Part shown: piece by piece, positions 1 to 5,272 of the stretch | Numbering within the stretch: the stretch's first letter is position 1 | Layout: every line of letters starts with the position of its first letter | DNA from: Wenzhouxiangella sp. | GTDB taxonomy: Bacteria; Pseudomonadota; Gammaproteobacteria; Xanthomonadales; Wenzhouxiangellaceae | Direction: 5' to 3' | Length of the DNA: 7,329 nucleotides | Assembly: GCA_007116585.1 (NCBI GenBank) | Contig: SKIE01000207.1 | Location: 1-7,329, forward strand | Notes under the pieces: generated by a model | Databases searched by the model: none | What the model was told of the DNA's origin: nothing | What the model saw: only the letters and a program-made list of their open reading frames with translations | Translations under genes and position numbers: made by a program

Positions 1-848
1 ATCTGGACGCCTACCAGGGCAGTTTTGACCAGCTGCAGCGCGCTTTTCTCGAGTTTCTCCACCATCTGCCGTTCTTTGGTGTGGCCGTTTTGTGTATCGA
101 CGACCCGCACGTGGCCCAGCTGATTCCGGAAGTGGGGCGCAACGTGGTGACTTACGGCTTTGATGAGGCGGCAGACGTGCGCGCCACTGATCTGATCCAG
201 CAGGGCCGGAGCATGCAGTTCCGCTTGTGGCTGCCCGAACACGAGGACGGCGTGCCGGTGACCCTGTACCAGCCGGGTCAGCACAACGTGCAAAACGCGC
301 TGGGTGCGGCTGCCGTGGCCTGGGAATTGGGCATTGAAGCTGAAGATATTGCCGCCGGTCTGGGTGCATTCAGCGGCATCGGTCGGCGCTTCGCCGCACT
401 GGGTGAACTGGCCTTCGGCGAGCGCCGGGTGCTGGCCTTTGAGGACTACGGTCACCATCCAACCGAGCTGGATGCAGTGCTGCATGCGGCCCGCGCTGGC
501 TGGCCGGATCGCCGGCTGGTGCTGGTCTTCCAGCCGCATCGCTACACCCGCACGCGGGATCAGTTTGATGCCTTCGCCCGTGTGCTGGGCTCGGTCGACG
601 AGCTGATCCTGGCCGACATTTATCCCGCCGGGGAAACGCCGCTGGCTGGTATTGATTCCGACGCACTCGCCCGCGCCGTGGCCCAGCGCAGCGAGACCCG
701 GATTCACCGCGCCGCCGGCGTGGATGAGGTGCCGGCGTTGCTCGAATCCGCGCTCGAAGAAGGCGATCTGTTGTTGGTCATGGGCGCGGGCGATGTCGGT
801 CGCCTCGGTCGGCAGTTGCGCTCGTTGGCTTCGGAGGCTGCGCTATGA
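1..848 (+). CDS. murC: UDP-N-acetylmuramate–L-alanine ligase MurC, C-terminal part (5' end outside the window)
   Basis: MurC is the cytoplasmic ATP-dependent ligase that adds L-alanine to UDP-MurNAc, the first step of stem-peptide synthesis. The frame is open from base 3 (L-D-A-Y-Q-G-S-F) to TGA at 846–848, giving 281 residues of a family usually near 470–490, so about 200 N-terminal residues including the P-loop lie upstream. Visible are the central-domain stretch FLHHLPFFGVAVLCIDDP, the HNVQNALGAAAVA segment, GIGRRF, the signature EDYGHHPTE (bases 441–467), QPHRYTRTRD of the Mur ligase C-terminal domain, IYPAGE, and a terminal VMGAGDVG. All match E. coli MurC in order. A GTG at 81 is internal and is not the start. 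The stop overlaps the ddlB start as ATGA, so the genes are probably translationally coupled. MurB is not encoded between murC and ddlB. Confidence 0.97.
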   Translation, partial: LDAYQGSFDQLQRAFLEFLHHLPFFGVAVLCIDDPHVAQLIPEVGRNVVTYGFDEAADVRATDLIQQGRSMQFRLWLPEHEDGVPVTLYQPGQHNVQNALGAAAVAWELGIEAEDIAAGLGAFSGIGRRFAALGELAFGERRVLAFEDYGHHPTELDAVLHAARAGWPDRRLVLVFQPHRYTRTRDQFDAFARVLGSVDELILADIYPAGETPLAGIDSDALARAVAQRSETRIHRAAGVDEVPALLESALEEGDLLLVMGAGDVGRLGRQLRSLASEAAL

Positions 849-1771
849 CGCGCCGCGATGCGCATCGCATGGGGCACGTTGCCCTGGTGGTCGGGGGCGA
901 CAGCGCCGAGCGCGAGGTATCGCTGCGCGGTGGCCAGGCCGTTGCATCGGCCCTGGAAAGCCTGGGCGTGGAGTTCAGCGTGGTCGACGGACCACGCCGT
1001 CTGCTCGAACAGGTGGCCGCCGGTCATTTTGACCGGGTCTTCAACCTGCTCCACGGGCGTGGTGGTGAGGACGGGGCCCTGCAGGGCGCCCTGCGGCTGT
1101 ACGGCGTGCCGGTCACCGGCTCGGGCGTGCTGGCCTCGGCGCTGACCATGGACAAGGAGCAAACCAAACGGGTTTGGCGCGCCTGCGATCTGCCGACGCC
1201 GGCCTGGCGCGCGGTCGAGAGAGCCGAAGAACACCAGATTGTTTTGCAGGACCTGGAACCGCCGCTGTTCGTCAAGCCGGCCCGCGAGGGCTCCAGTATC
1301 GGCATGAGCCGGGTTGATGAGGCCACGCAACTGCAGCCGGCGCTTGAGCTGGCCCTGAAGCACGACCAACGCGCTCTGATTGAGCGCCTGATTACGGGCC
1401 GTGAATTTACCGCCGCCGTGCTTGATGGTCGGGTATTGCCCCTGATCGAACTCAAGGCGGCGCGCGTGTTTTACGACTATGAGGCCAAATACGAGTCCGG
1501 CGATACCGAGTATCACTGCCCCGCTGACCTGCCGCCGGACGTTGAAGCCGAGCTGGCTCGCGTTTGCCTGCGGGCGTTTGCCGTGGTCGGCGCGTCGGGC
1601 TGGGGCCGGGTGGATTTCATGCTCGATGAGAGCGGGCGCCCGTGGTTGCTGGAAGTCAACACCACGCCGGGAATGACTGAAAAATCTCTGATGCCCATGG
1701 CTGCCGCCGCAGCCGGCATCCGCTTCGAGGAATTGGTATGGCAGATACTGAACACATGCCGGGCCGACTGA
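845..1771 (+). CDS. ddlB: D-alanine–D-alanine ligase
   Basis: Ddl joins two D-alanines with ATP to make the dipeptide that MurF adds to the peptidoglycan precursor; it acts in the cytoplasm. The product is 308 residues (E. coli DdlB is 306). Visible motifs are GGDSAEREVSLRGG (17–30, E22 corresponding to E. coli E15), HGRGGEDGALQG (70–81), KPAREGSSIGM (144–154, with K144 and S150), FYDYEAKY (209–216, with Y216), GWGRVDF (252–258, with R255 and D257) and LLEVNTTPGMT (268–278, metal ligands E270 and N272). From K144 on, numbering matches E. coli exactly. The Tyr216/Ser150 pair fits D-Ala-D-Ala rather than D-Ala-D-lactate (VanA-type) specificity. The ATG at 845 has GGAGG at 833–837 with a 7-base gap. 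An ATG at 869 (M9) is possible but lacks such a site. The 3' end overlaps ftsQ by 34 bases. Confidence 0.98.
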   Translation: MTRRDAHRMGHVALVVGGDSAEREVSLRGGQAVASALESLGVEFSVVDGPRRLLEQVAAGHFDRVFNLLHGRGGEDGALQGALRLYGVPVTGSGVLASALTMDKEQTKRVWRACDLPTPAWRAVERAEEHQIVLQDLEPPLFVKPAREGSSIGMSRVDEATQLQPALELALKHDQRALIERLITGREFTAAVLDGRVLPLIELKAARVFYDYEAKYESGDTEYHCPADLPPDVEAELARVCLRAFAVVGASGWGRVDFMLDESGRPWLLEVNTTPGMTEKSLMPMAAAAAGIRFEELVWQILNTCRAD

Positions 1772-2487
1772 TCGGGGCCCCGGCGCTGCTGGCGGTGCTC
1801 GTCGCCGGCGCCTTGCTGGTGACGGCGATCTGGCTGCGCACCGGCCTGATTGGCGCCGAGCAATGGCCGGTGCGCTGGCTTGATGTCGAAGGCAGCCTGC
1901 AGCGGATCAGCGCCAGCCAGGTTCGGTCGGCCGCCATCGGTCCGGCCTCACACGGGTTTTTTGCGGTCGATCTGGACGAAGTCCGGCGCGCGGTCGAGGC
2001 GCTGCCCTGGGTGGCCGAAGCTTCGGTCAGCCGGCAGTGGCCCGATGCGCTCACCGTGCGCGTGGTCGAGCACCGGCCGGTTGCGCGCTGGAATGACGAT
2101 CGCCTGCTCAGTGATCGGGGCGAAGTGTTCGAAGTCAGCGGTAGCAGCAGCATGCAGGGCATGGCCCTGTTGACGGGGCCCGAGAGCCGACGCGATGAGG
2201 TGCTGGATCAGTGGCGTCGCATGCGACGAGAGCTGGGCAGTATCGGCCAGGATATCGCACGGATGGGCCTCGATGAGCGGGGTGCCTGGACGCTTCGCCT
2301 GGACAGCGGTCTTGAATTGGCGCTCGGCCGTGATCACATGGATCAGCGCCTGCAACGCTACATCCGTGTACATGACGAACTGCACGCCCAGGGTCGCCCG
2401 CTGGCGCGTATCGACCTGCGCTACACCAACGGTGTGGCGGTGCGTTGGGCCGATCAACCCGCATCCGAGGAGGCCGACCATGGCTAA
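1738..2487 (+). CDS. ftsQ: Cell division protein FtsQ
   Basis: FtsQ is the bitopic inner-membrane divisome protein that recruits FtsB and FtsL and links early and late division proteins. The product is 249 residues (E. coli 276). It has a very short cytoplasmic N-terminus (about 13 residues), one hydrophobic segment at about 14–37 (PALLAVLVAGALLVTAIWL), a periplasmic POTRA domain at about 43–112 containing LPWVAEASVSRQWPD, the family stretch VVEHRPVARWND (109–120), and a beta domain ending in IDLRYTNGVAVRW (225–237). That last strand corresponds to the FtsB-binding edge of E. coli FtsQ (VDLRY…W), with Y229 and W237 kept. The ATG at 1738 lies inside ddlB, with GAGGAA at 1727–1732 and a 5-base gap. 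An ATG at 1756 is a weaker alternative. The short N-terminal tail is the main difference from E. coli. The gene overlaps ftsA by 8 bases. Confidence 0.96.
   Translation: MADTEHMPGRLIGAPALLAVLVAGALLVTAIWLRTGLIGAEQWPVRWLDVEGSLQRISASQVRSAAIGPASHGFFAVDLDEVRRAVEALPWVAEASVSRQWPDALTVRVVEHRPVARWNDDRLLSDRGEVFEVSGSSSMQGMALLTGPESRRDEVLDQWRRMRRELGSIGQDIARMGLDERGAWTLRLDSGLELALGRDHMDQRLQRYIRVHDELHAQGRPLARIDLRYTNGVAVRWADQPASEEADHG
2467..2473 (+). promoter_or_regulatory. Ribosome binding site deciding the ftsA start
   Basis: GAGGAGG sits six bases before the ATG at 2480, inside the end of ftsQ. The ftsA frame is open further upstream, to at least 2195 inside ftsQ, but those residues resemble no FtsA. The site and the homology both place the true start at 2480. 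Confidence 0.85.
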
Positions 2488-3709
2488 GCGGCCGGAGAAA
2501 TCCCTCGTTGTCGGGCTCGATATCGGCACAAGCAAGATCGTGGCGATTGTCGGCGAAATTCAGCCCGACGGTCAGGTTGAGGTCATTGGCTTGGGCTCGC
2601 ACCCGTCGCGTGGGCTCAAGCGCGGTGTCGTGGTCGATATCGAGTCGACCGAGCAGTCCATCCAACGCGCGGTCGAGGAAGCCGAGCTGATGGCTGACTG
2701 CGAGATCCATTCGGTTTTTGCCGGGATTGCCGGCTCCCACGTCCGTTCGCTGAATTCCCATGGTGCGGTGGCGATCCGCGACAAGGAAGTGACCGACGGC
2801 GATCTCGAACGAGTTCTGGAATCAGCCCGTGCGGTTGCCGTGCCCGCGGACCAGCGCATCGTCCACGTGCTGCCGCAGGAATATGTGATTGATTCAACCG
2901 ACGGCATTCGCCAGCCGGTCGGCATGTCGGGCGTGCGCCTGGAGGCGCGGGTGCACCTGGTCACTGCCGCGGTCAGCGCCGTGCAGAACGTGAGCAAGTG
3001 CGTGGCGCGCTGCGGTTTGCAGGTCGACGATCTGATCCTGCAGCAGCTGGCCTCGAGCTATGCGGTGCTGAGCGACGACGAGAAGGACCTGGGCATCGGA
3101 CTGATTGACATCGGCGCCGGGACGACCGACGTGGCGGTGTTTACCGAAGGGGCAATCCGGCACACCTTGTGTATTCCGATCGCCGGTGACCTGGTGACCA
3201 ACGACATTGCCGTGGCCTTGCGCACGCCGACCGTGCACGCCGAGGAAATCAAGGTCAAGTACGCCTGCGCGCTGGAGCAGATGGCCGGCAGTGACGAGAC
3301 CATCCAGGTCCCCAGCGTGGGTGACCGCCCACCGCGTCGTCTGGAGCGCCAGACCCTGGCCCAGGTGGTCGAGGCCCGCTATCGCGAGCTGTTCAACCAT
3401 GTCCATGCCCAGCTTCGGCAATCTGGTTTTGAGTCCATGATTCCGGCCGGACTGGTCCTGACCGGTGGCGGCTCAAAGATGGAAGGCGTGGTCGAACTGG
3501 CCGAGGAGATTCTGCACATGCCGGTGCGTCTGGGCTGTCCGCACGGCGTGGTCGGTCTGTCGGATGTGGTCCACAACGAAATCCATTCCACCGGCGTGGG
3601 CCTGCTGCTTTACGGCAGCCGGGCCGAAGGTTCAGGCTCCAGCTTTGTCGGCCGAGGCCGCGAAGGTATCTGGACTCGGATCAAAAGCTGGTTTCAGGGA
3701 GAGTTTTAG
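2480..3709 (+). CDS. ftsA: Cell division protein FtsA
   Basis: FtsA is the actin-like ATPase that tethers FtsZ filaments to the inner membrane and recruits later divisome proteins. From ATG 2480 the product is 409 residues (E. coli 420). Visible are the phosphate-1 loop LDIGTSK (13–19), the FtsA-specific 1C subdomain following LKRGVVVDIE, the phosphate-2 motif DIGAGTTDVAVF (210–221), the adenosine loop LTGGGSKMEG (327–336), and a C-terminal amphipathic membrane-targeting helix GIWTRIKSWFQGEF (396–409) after a Gly/Ser linker. Nothing is missing. The start is fixed by GAGGAGG at 2467–2473 and by the family N-terminus; it overlaps the ftsQ stop. Unlike the three upstream junctions, ftsA is separated from ftsZ by 161 bases, suggesting separate control of ftsZ dosage. 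Confidence 0.97.
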   Translation: MAKRPEKSLVVGLDIGTSKIVAIVGEIQPDGQVEVIGLGSHPSRGLKRGVVVDIESTEQSIQRAVEEAELMADCEIHSVFAGIAGSHVRSLNSHGAVAIRDKEVTDGDLERVLESARAVAVPADQRIVHVLPQEYVIDSTDGIRQPVGMSGVRLEARVHLVTAAVSAVQNVSKCVARCGLQVDDLILQQLASSYAVLSDDEKDLGIGLIDIGAGTTDVAVFTEGAIRHTLCIPIAGDLVTNDIAVALRTPTVHAEEIKVKYACALEQMAGSDETIQVPSVGDRPPRRLERQTLAQVVEARYRELFNHVHAQLRQSGFESMIPAGLVLTGGGSKMEGVVELAEEILHMPVRLGCPHGVVGLSDVVHNEIHSTGVGLLLYGSRAEGSGSSFVGRGREGIWTRIKSWFQGEF

Positions 3710-3713
3710 CCGT

Positions 3714-3830
3714 ATGCAAGTTGTTCGTCCGGAAAAAGGATTGACGTCCGGCGCTGTCAAGCATCCGCCAAGAGATGCGCGGCGCACCGGACAGTTTCGC
3801 CGTTCTTTTTTCGAAACCGTTGATTGTTGA
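3714..3830 (+). CDS. Possible 38-residue leader ORF between ftsA and ftsZ (speculative)
   Basis: An ATG five bases after the ftsA stop opens a 38-codon frame ending at TGA 3828–3830. GGGAGAG at 3697–3703 lies ten bases before it, a usable though slightly long spacing. The product begins MQVVRPEKGL and ends RRSFFETVDC; it is basic (about seven arginines), with no membrane segment and no family I recognise. Its frame covers the complementary repeats and the terminator-like hairpin described separately, the position a leader peptide would occupy. It may equally be chance, because the stretch is short and GC-rich. No function is proposed. Confidence 0.2.
   Translation: MQVVRPEKGLTSGAVKHPPRDARRTGQFRRSFFETVDC
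3727..3792 (+). promoter_or_regulatory. Repeated hexamer with a downstream complement in the ftsA–ftsZ leader
   Basis: CGTCCGG occurs twice (3726–3732 and 3745–3751). The hexamer GTCCGG of either copy is a perfect complement of CCGGAC at 3787–3792. With the second copy the stem can add three more pairs (3752–3754 with 3782–3784, CA bulged) and encloses a small hairpin GCATC/GATGC (3761–3765/3774–3778, 8-base loop). Two alternative 5' partners for one 3' arm is a layout found in switching leaders, but six-base stems arise by chance in GC-rich DNA. Seen directly: the sequences. Inferred: any folding. Confidence 0.35.
3779..3811 (+). terminator. Terminator-like hairpin with T-run upstream of ftsZ
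   Basis: GCGGCG (3779–3784) pairs with CGCCGT (3798–3803; five Watson-Crick pairs and one G·U) around a 13-base loop, followed at once by TCTTTTTT (3804–3811). The stem is short and the loop large, so any terminator would be weak or conditional. Its right arm also overlaps a rival hairpin GTTTCG/CGAAAC (3794–3799/3812–3817), and its loop holds the CCGGAC arm of the upstream element. It could be an attenuator that reduces ftsA read-through into ftsZ, or fortuitous. Confidence 0.3.
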
Positions 3831-3844
3831 TTGTTGATTGATTG
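3820..3844 (+). repeat. Short tandem repeat (TTGATTG)3 plus ATTG before ftsZ
   Basis: Three perfect head-to-tail copies of the 7-mer TTGATTG (3820–3826, 3827–3833, 3834–3840) are followed by a partial ATTG (3841–3844). The array ends 11 bases before the ftsZ Shine-Dalgarno at 3856. It is markedly less GC-rich than its surroundings. Such arrays can change copy number by slippage, which here would alter leader length but not the ftsZ reading frame. Confidence 0.9.
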
Positions 3845-3855
3845 CGAGCGTTATT

Positions 3856-3862
3856 GAAGGAG
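3856..3862 (+). promoter_or_regulatory. Ribosome binding site deciding the ftsZ start
   Basis: GAAGGAG lies eight bases before ATG 3871. The same frame is open upstream to a TTG at 3838, which would add eleven residues not seen in FtsZ and would place the start inside the tandem repeat. The site and the family N-terminus favour 3871. Confidence 0.85.
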
Positions 3863-3870
3863 TGCACGAT

Positions 3871-5040
3871 ATGCCATTTGAACTGATCGAGAATTACAGC
3901 CCGGGTGCCACCATCAAGGTTGTCGGCATTGGCGGTGGCGGCGGCAATGCCGTCAACCAGATGGTCGACGCCGAGATCGAGGGCGTGGATTTCATCTGCG
4001 TCAATACCGATTCCCAGGCCTTGAGAAACTTTGCCGGCAAGACGACCCTGCAGATCGGCTCCAGCGTGACCAAGGGGCTCGGTGCCGGCGCCAATCCGGA
4101 AGTTGGCCGCCAGGCGGCACTGGAAGACCGCGACCGAATCAGCGAGATGCTGTCAGGTTGCGACATGGTGTTCATCACCGCCGGCATGGGCGGCGGTACC
4201 GGCACCGGAGCGGCGCCCGTGATTGCCCAGACCGCCAAGGAGATGGGCATCCTCACGGTTGCCGTGGTGACGCGGCCGTTTCCGTTTGAAGGCCAGCGCC
4301 GCATGGCCGTGGCGCAACAGGGTATTGACGAGCTGGCTCACCACGTCGATTCACTCATCACTATCCCCAACGCCAAGTTGTTGAGCGTGCTGGGTGACGA
4401 GATTTCCCTGCTCAACGCCTTCAAGGCAGCCAATCAGGTGCTGTCTGGCGCCGTTCAGGGCATTGCCGAATTGATTACGCGGCCCGGGTTGATCAACGTC
4501 GACTTTGCCGACGTGCGCACCGTCATGAGTGAGATGGGCATGGCGATGATGGGCGCTGGCAGCGCGTCAGGCGAAGACCGTGCCTTGATGGCCGCCCAGT
4601 CGGCGATCGGTTCACCCTTGCTTGAAGACGTCAATCTCAACGGTGCCTGCGGCATTCTGGTCAACGTCACCGCCGGCATGACGCTGACCATGAAAGAATT
4701 CGAGGAGGTGGGCACAACAATCGCCGATCTGGCCAGCGAAGACGCCACGGTAGTGATTGGTACCGTGATCGATCCCGACATGAGCGACGAGATTCGGGTC
4801 ACGGTCGTTGCCACCGGGCTTGGCGAAATGCGCCCCAAGGTGAAAGAAAAGCCCATGCGCGTGGTCCGCACCGGTACCGACAACCAACCGGCGTTCCGCG
4901 CCGTTGATGATGATGAGCCGGCCGCGCGCAAGGACCGTCCCGAATCGACCGGTCGCGCCGAGTCGGGGCAATTGTTCGGTGAGCAGAAGGAACTCGATTA
5001 CCTGGACATTCCGGCCTTTCTTCGCAACCAGGCGGACTGA
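3871..5040 (+). CDS. ftsZ: Cell division protein FtsZ
   Basis: FtsZ is the tubulin-like GTPase that polymerises into the cytokinetic Z-ring at mid-cell. From ATG 3871 the product is 389 residues (E. coli 383). In order: the N-terminal MPFELIENYSPGATIKVVG, the nucleotide-binding GIGGGGGNAVNQM (19–31), the tubulin signature GGGTGTG (107–113), the family stretch RPFPFEGQRRMAVAQQG (135–151), and the T7 synergy loop NVDFADV (209–215) with D211 and D214, which complete the GTPase site of the next subunit. The core ends near residue 318. A short variable linker rich in charged residues then leads to the conserved C-terminal peptide LDYLDIPAFLRNQ (375–387), which binds FtsA and ZipA. All key residues are present. 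The gene is preceded by a structured 161-base leader and followed directly by a structured RNA candidate. Confidence 0.98.
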   Translation: MPFELIENYSPGATIKVVGIGGGGGNAVNQMVDAEIEGVDFICVNTDSQALRNFAGKTTLQIGSSVTKGLGAGANPEVGRQAALEDRDRISEMLSGCDMVFITAGMGGGTGTGAAPVIAQTAKEMGILTVAVVTRPFPFEGQRRMAVAQQGIDELAHHVDSLITIPNAKLLSVLGDEISLLNAFKAANQVLSGAVQGIAELITRPGLINVDFADVRTVMSEMGMAMMGAGSASGEDRALMAAQSAIGSPLLEDVNLNGACGILVNVTAGMTLTMKEFEEVGTTIADLASEDATVVIGTVIDPDMSDEIRVTVVATGLGEMRPKVKEKPMRVVRTGTDNQPAFRAVDDDEPAARKDRPESTGRAESGQLFGEQKELDYLDIPAFLRNQAD

Positions 5041-5102
5041 AGCTACGCTGCTCGCAACGGCGATCAAGGGTTAGCAAACCTCTGTAAGAGGTTCCGTAGC
5101 TT
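5040..5102 (+). other. Candidate three-way-junction RNA structure in the ftsZ 3' UTR
   Basis: Starting at the last base of the ftsZ stop codon, AGCTACG (5041–5047) is a perfect complement of CGTAGCT (5095–5101), with A5040–T5102 adding an eighth pair. Inside lie a perfect 7-bp hairpin AACCTCT/AGAGGTT with a GTA loop (5077–5083/5087–5093) and a weaker arm TGCT…AGCA (5049–5052/5073–5076) that can continue AAC/GTT (5056–5058/5070–5072) past a CGC bulge. The arms are adjacent, as in a three-way junction. It does not match tRNA geometry. Folding and function are inferred; possible roles are mRNA stabilisation, a processed 3' UTR sRNA, or attenuation before lpxC. Confidence 0.45.
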
Positions 5103-5128
5103 GGCGGCGGCCTCGGGAGGCCGCCGCC
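5103..5128 (+). terminator. Strong GC hairpin after ftsZ without a T-run
   Basis: GGCGGCGGCCT (5103–5113) pairs perfectly with AGGCCGCCGCC (5118–5128) around a CGGG loop, an 11-bp stem. No T-run follows (GGCCTTGAAA comes next), so it is not a canonical intrinsic terminator. It may pause polymerase, assist Rho-linked termination, or protect the 3' end of the ftsZ mRNA. It begins at the base after the preceding structure, so the two could stack. Confidence 0.55.
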
Positions 5129-5169
5129 GGCCTTGAAACTGGGTATTGGTGCCACATTGTTGTGTTTCA

Positions 5170-5183
5170 GCAACACGTGTTGC
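5170..5183. promoter_or_regulatory. 14-bp perfect palindrome upstream of lpxC, operator-like
   Basis: GCAACACGTGTTGC is a perfect inverted repeat centred on CACGTG. A further GTGTT at 5162–5166 makes a second, overlapping inverted pair with AACAC at 5172–5176. It lies about 90 bases before the lpxC start and just upstream of an AT-rich tract. This is the form of a dimeric regulator site; no regulator can be named from sequence alone. Confidence 0.45.
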
Positions 5184-5210
5184 AAAAAACATGAATTATT
5201 GCTTTTTTGC
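5182..5210. repeat. A/T-rich inverted repeat GCAAAAAA…TTTTTTGC before lpxC
   Basis: GCAAAAAA (5182–5189) and TTTTTTGC (5203–5210) are perfect complements with a 13-base spacer. As RNA the stem could extend to 11 pairs (5179–5189 with 5203–5213, one G·U). Its left arm shares TTGC with the palindrome at 5170–5183, so the two foldings exclude each other. The run of T in the right arm also gives it partial terminator character. Confidence 0.5.
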
Positions 5211-5231
5211 GACGAAAGGCTGTGCTACCAT
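5203..5231 (+). promoter_or_regulatory. Possible lpxC promoter (extended -10)
   Basis: TACCAT at 5226–5231 matches four of six bases of a sigma-70 -10 box and is preceded by TG one base away (TGCTACCAT), the extended -10 form. At a 17-base spacing the -35 region is TTTTTT (5203–5208), a poor match. The strong hairpin after ftsZ and the AT-rich tract make a separate lpxC promoter plausible, but this exact placement is tentative. Confidence 0.3.
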
Positions 5232-5259
5232 CTGCCGCTGCTAATTTGCATCCTCTACC

Positions 5260-5264
5260 AAGGA
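5260..5264 (+). promoter_or_regulatory. Ribosome binding site deciding the lpxC TTG start
   Basis: AAGGA lies eight bases before TTG 5273. The frame is also open from a TTG at 5207, but no such site precedes that codon, and the 22 extra residues would have no counterpart in LpxC. Confidence 0.75.
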
Positions 5265-5272
5265 ACAAGATC

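Noticed and set aside
704..1516. 270-codon minus-strand open frame across murC and ddlB
   Set aside because: Shadow of strong plus-strand coding in GC-rich DNA. No recognisable domain, and it lies opposite invariant Ddl motifs.
2195..2479. Upstream extension of the ftsA frame giving a 504-residue protein
   Set aside because: It lies wholly within ftsQ in another frame, and its residues have no FtsA similarity. GAGGAGG plus ATG at 2480 gives the family N-terminus.
3741..3769. TTGACG as the -35 box of an ftsZ promoter
   Set aside because: No -10-like hexamer occurs at 16–18 bases downstream (the region reads TCCGCC).
5041..5101. tRNA or tRNA-like element after ftsZ (7-bp closing stem)
   Set aside because: At about 61 bases it is too short. 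It has no TΨC arm with a 7-base loop and no anticodon stem geometry.
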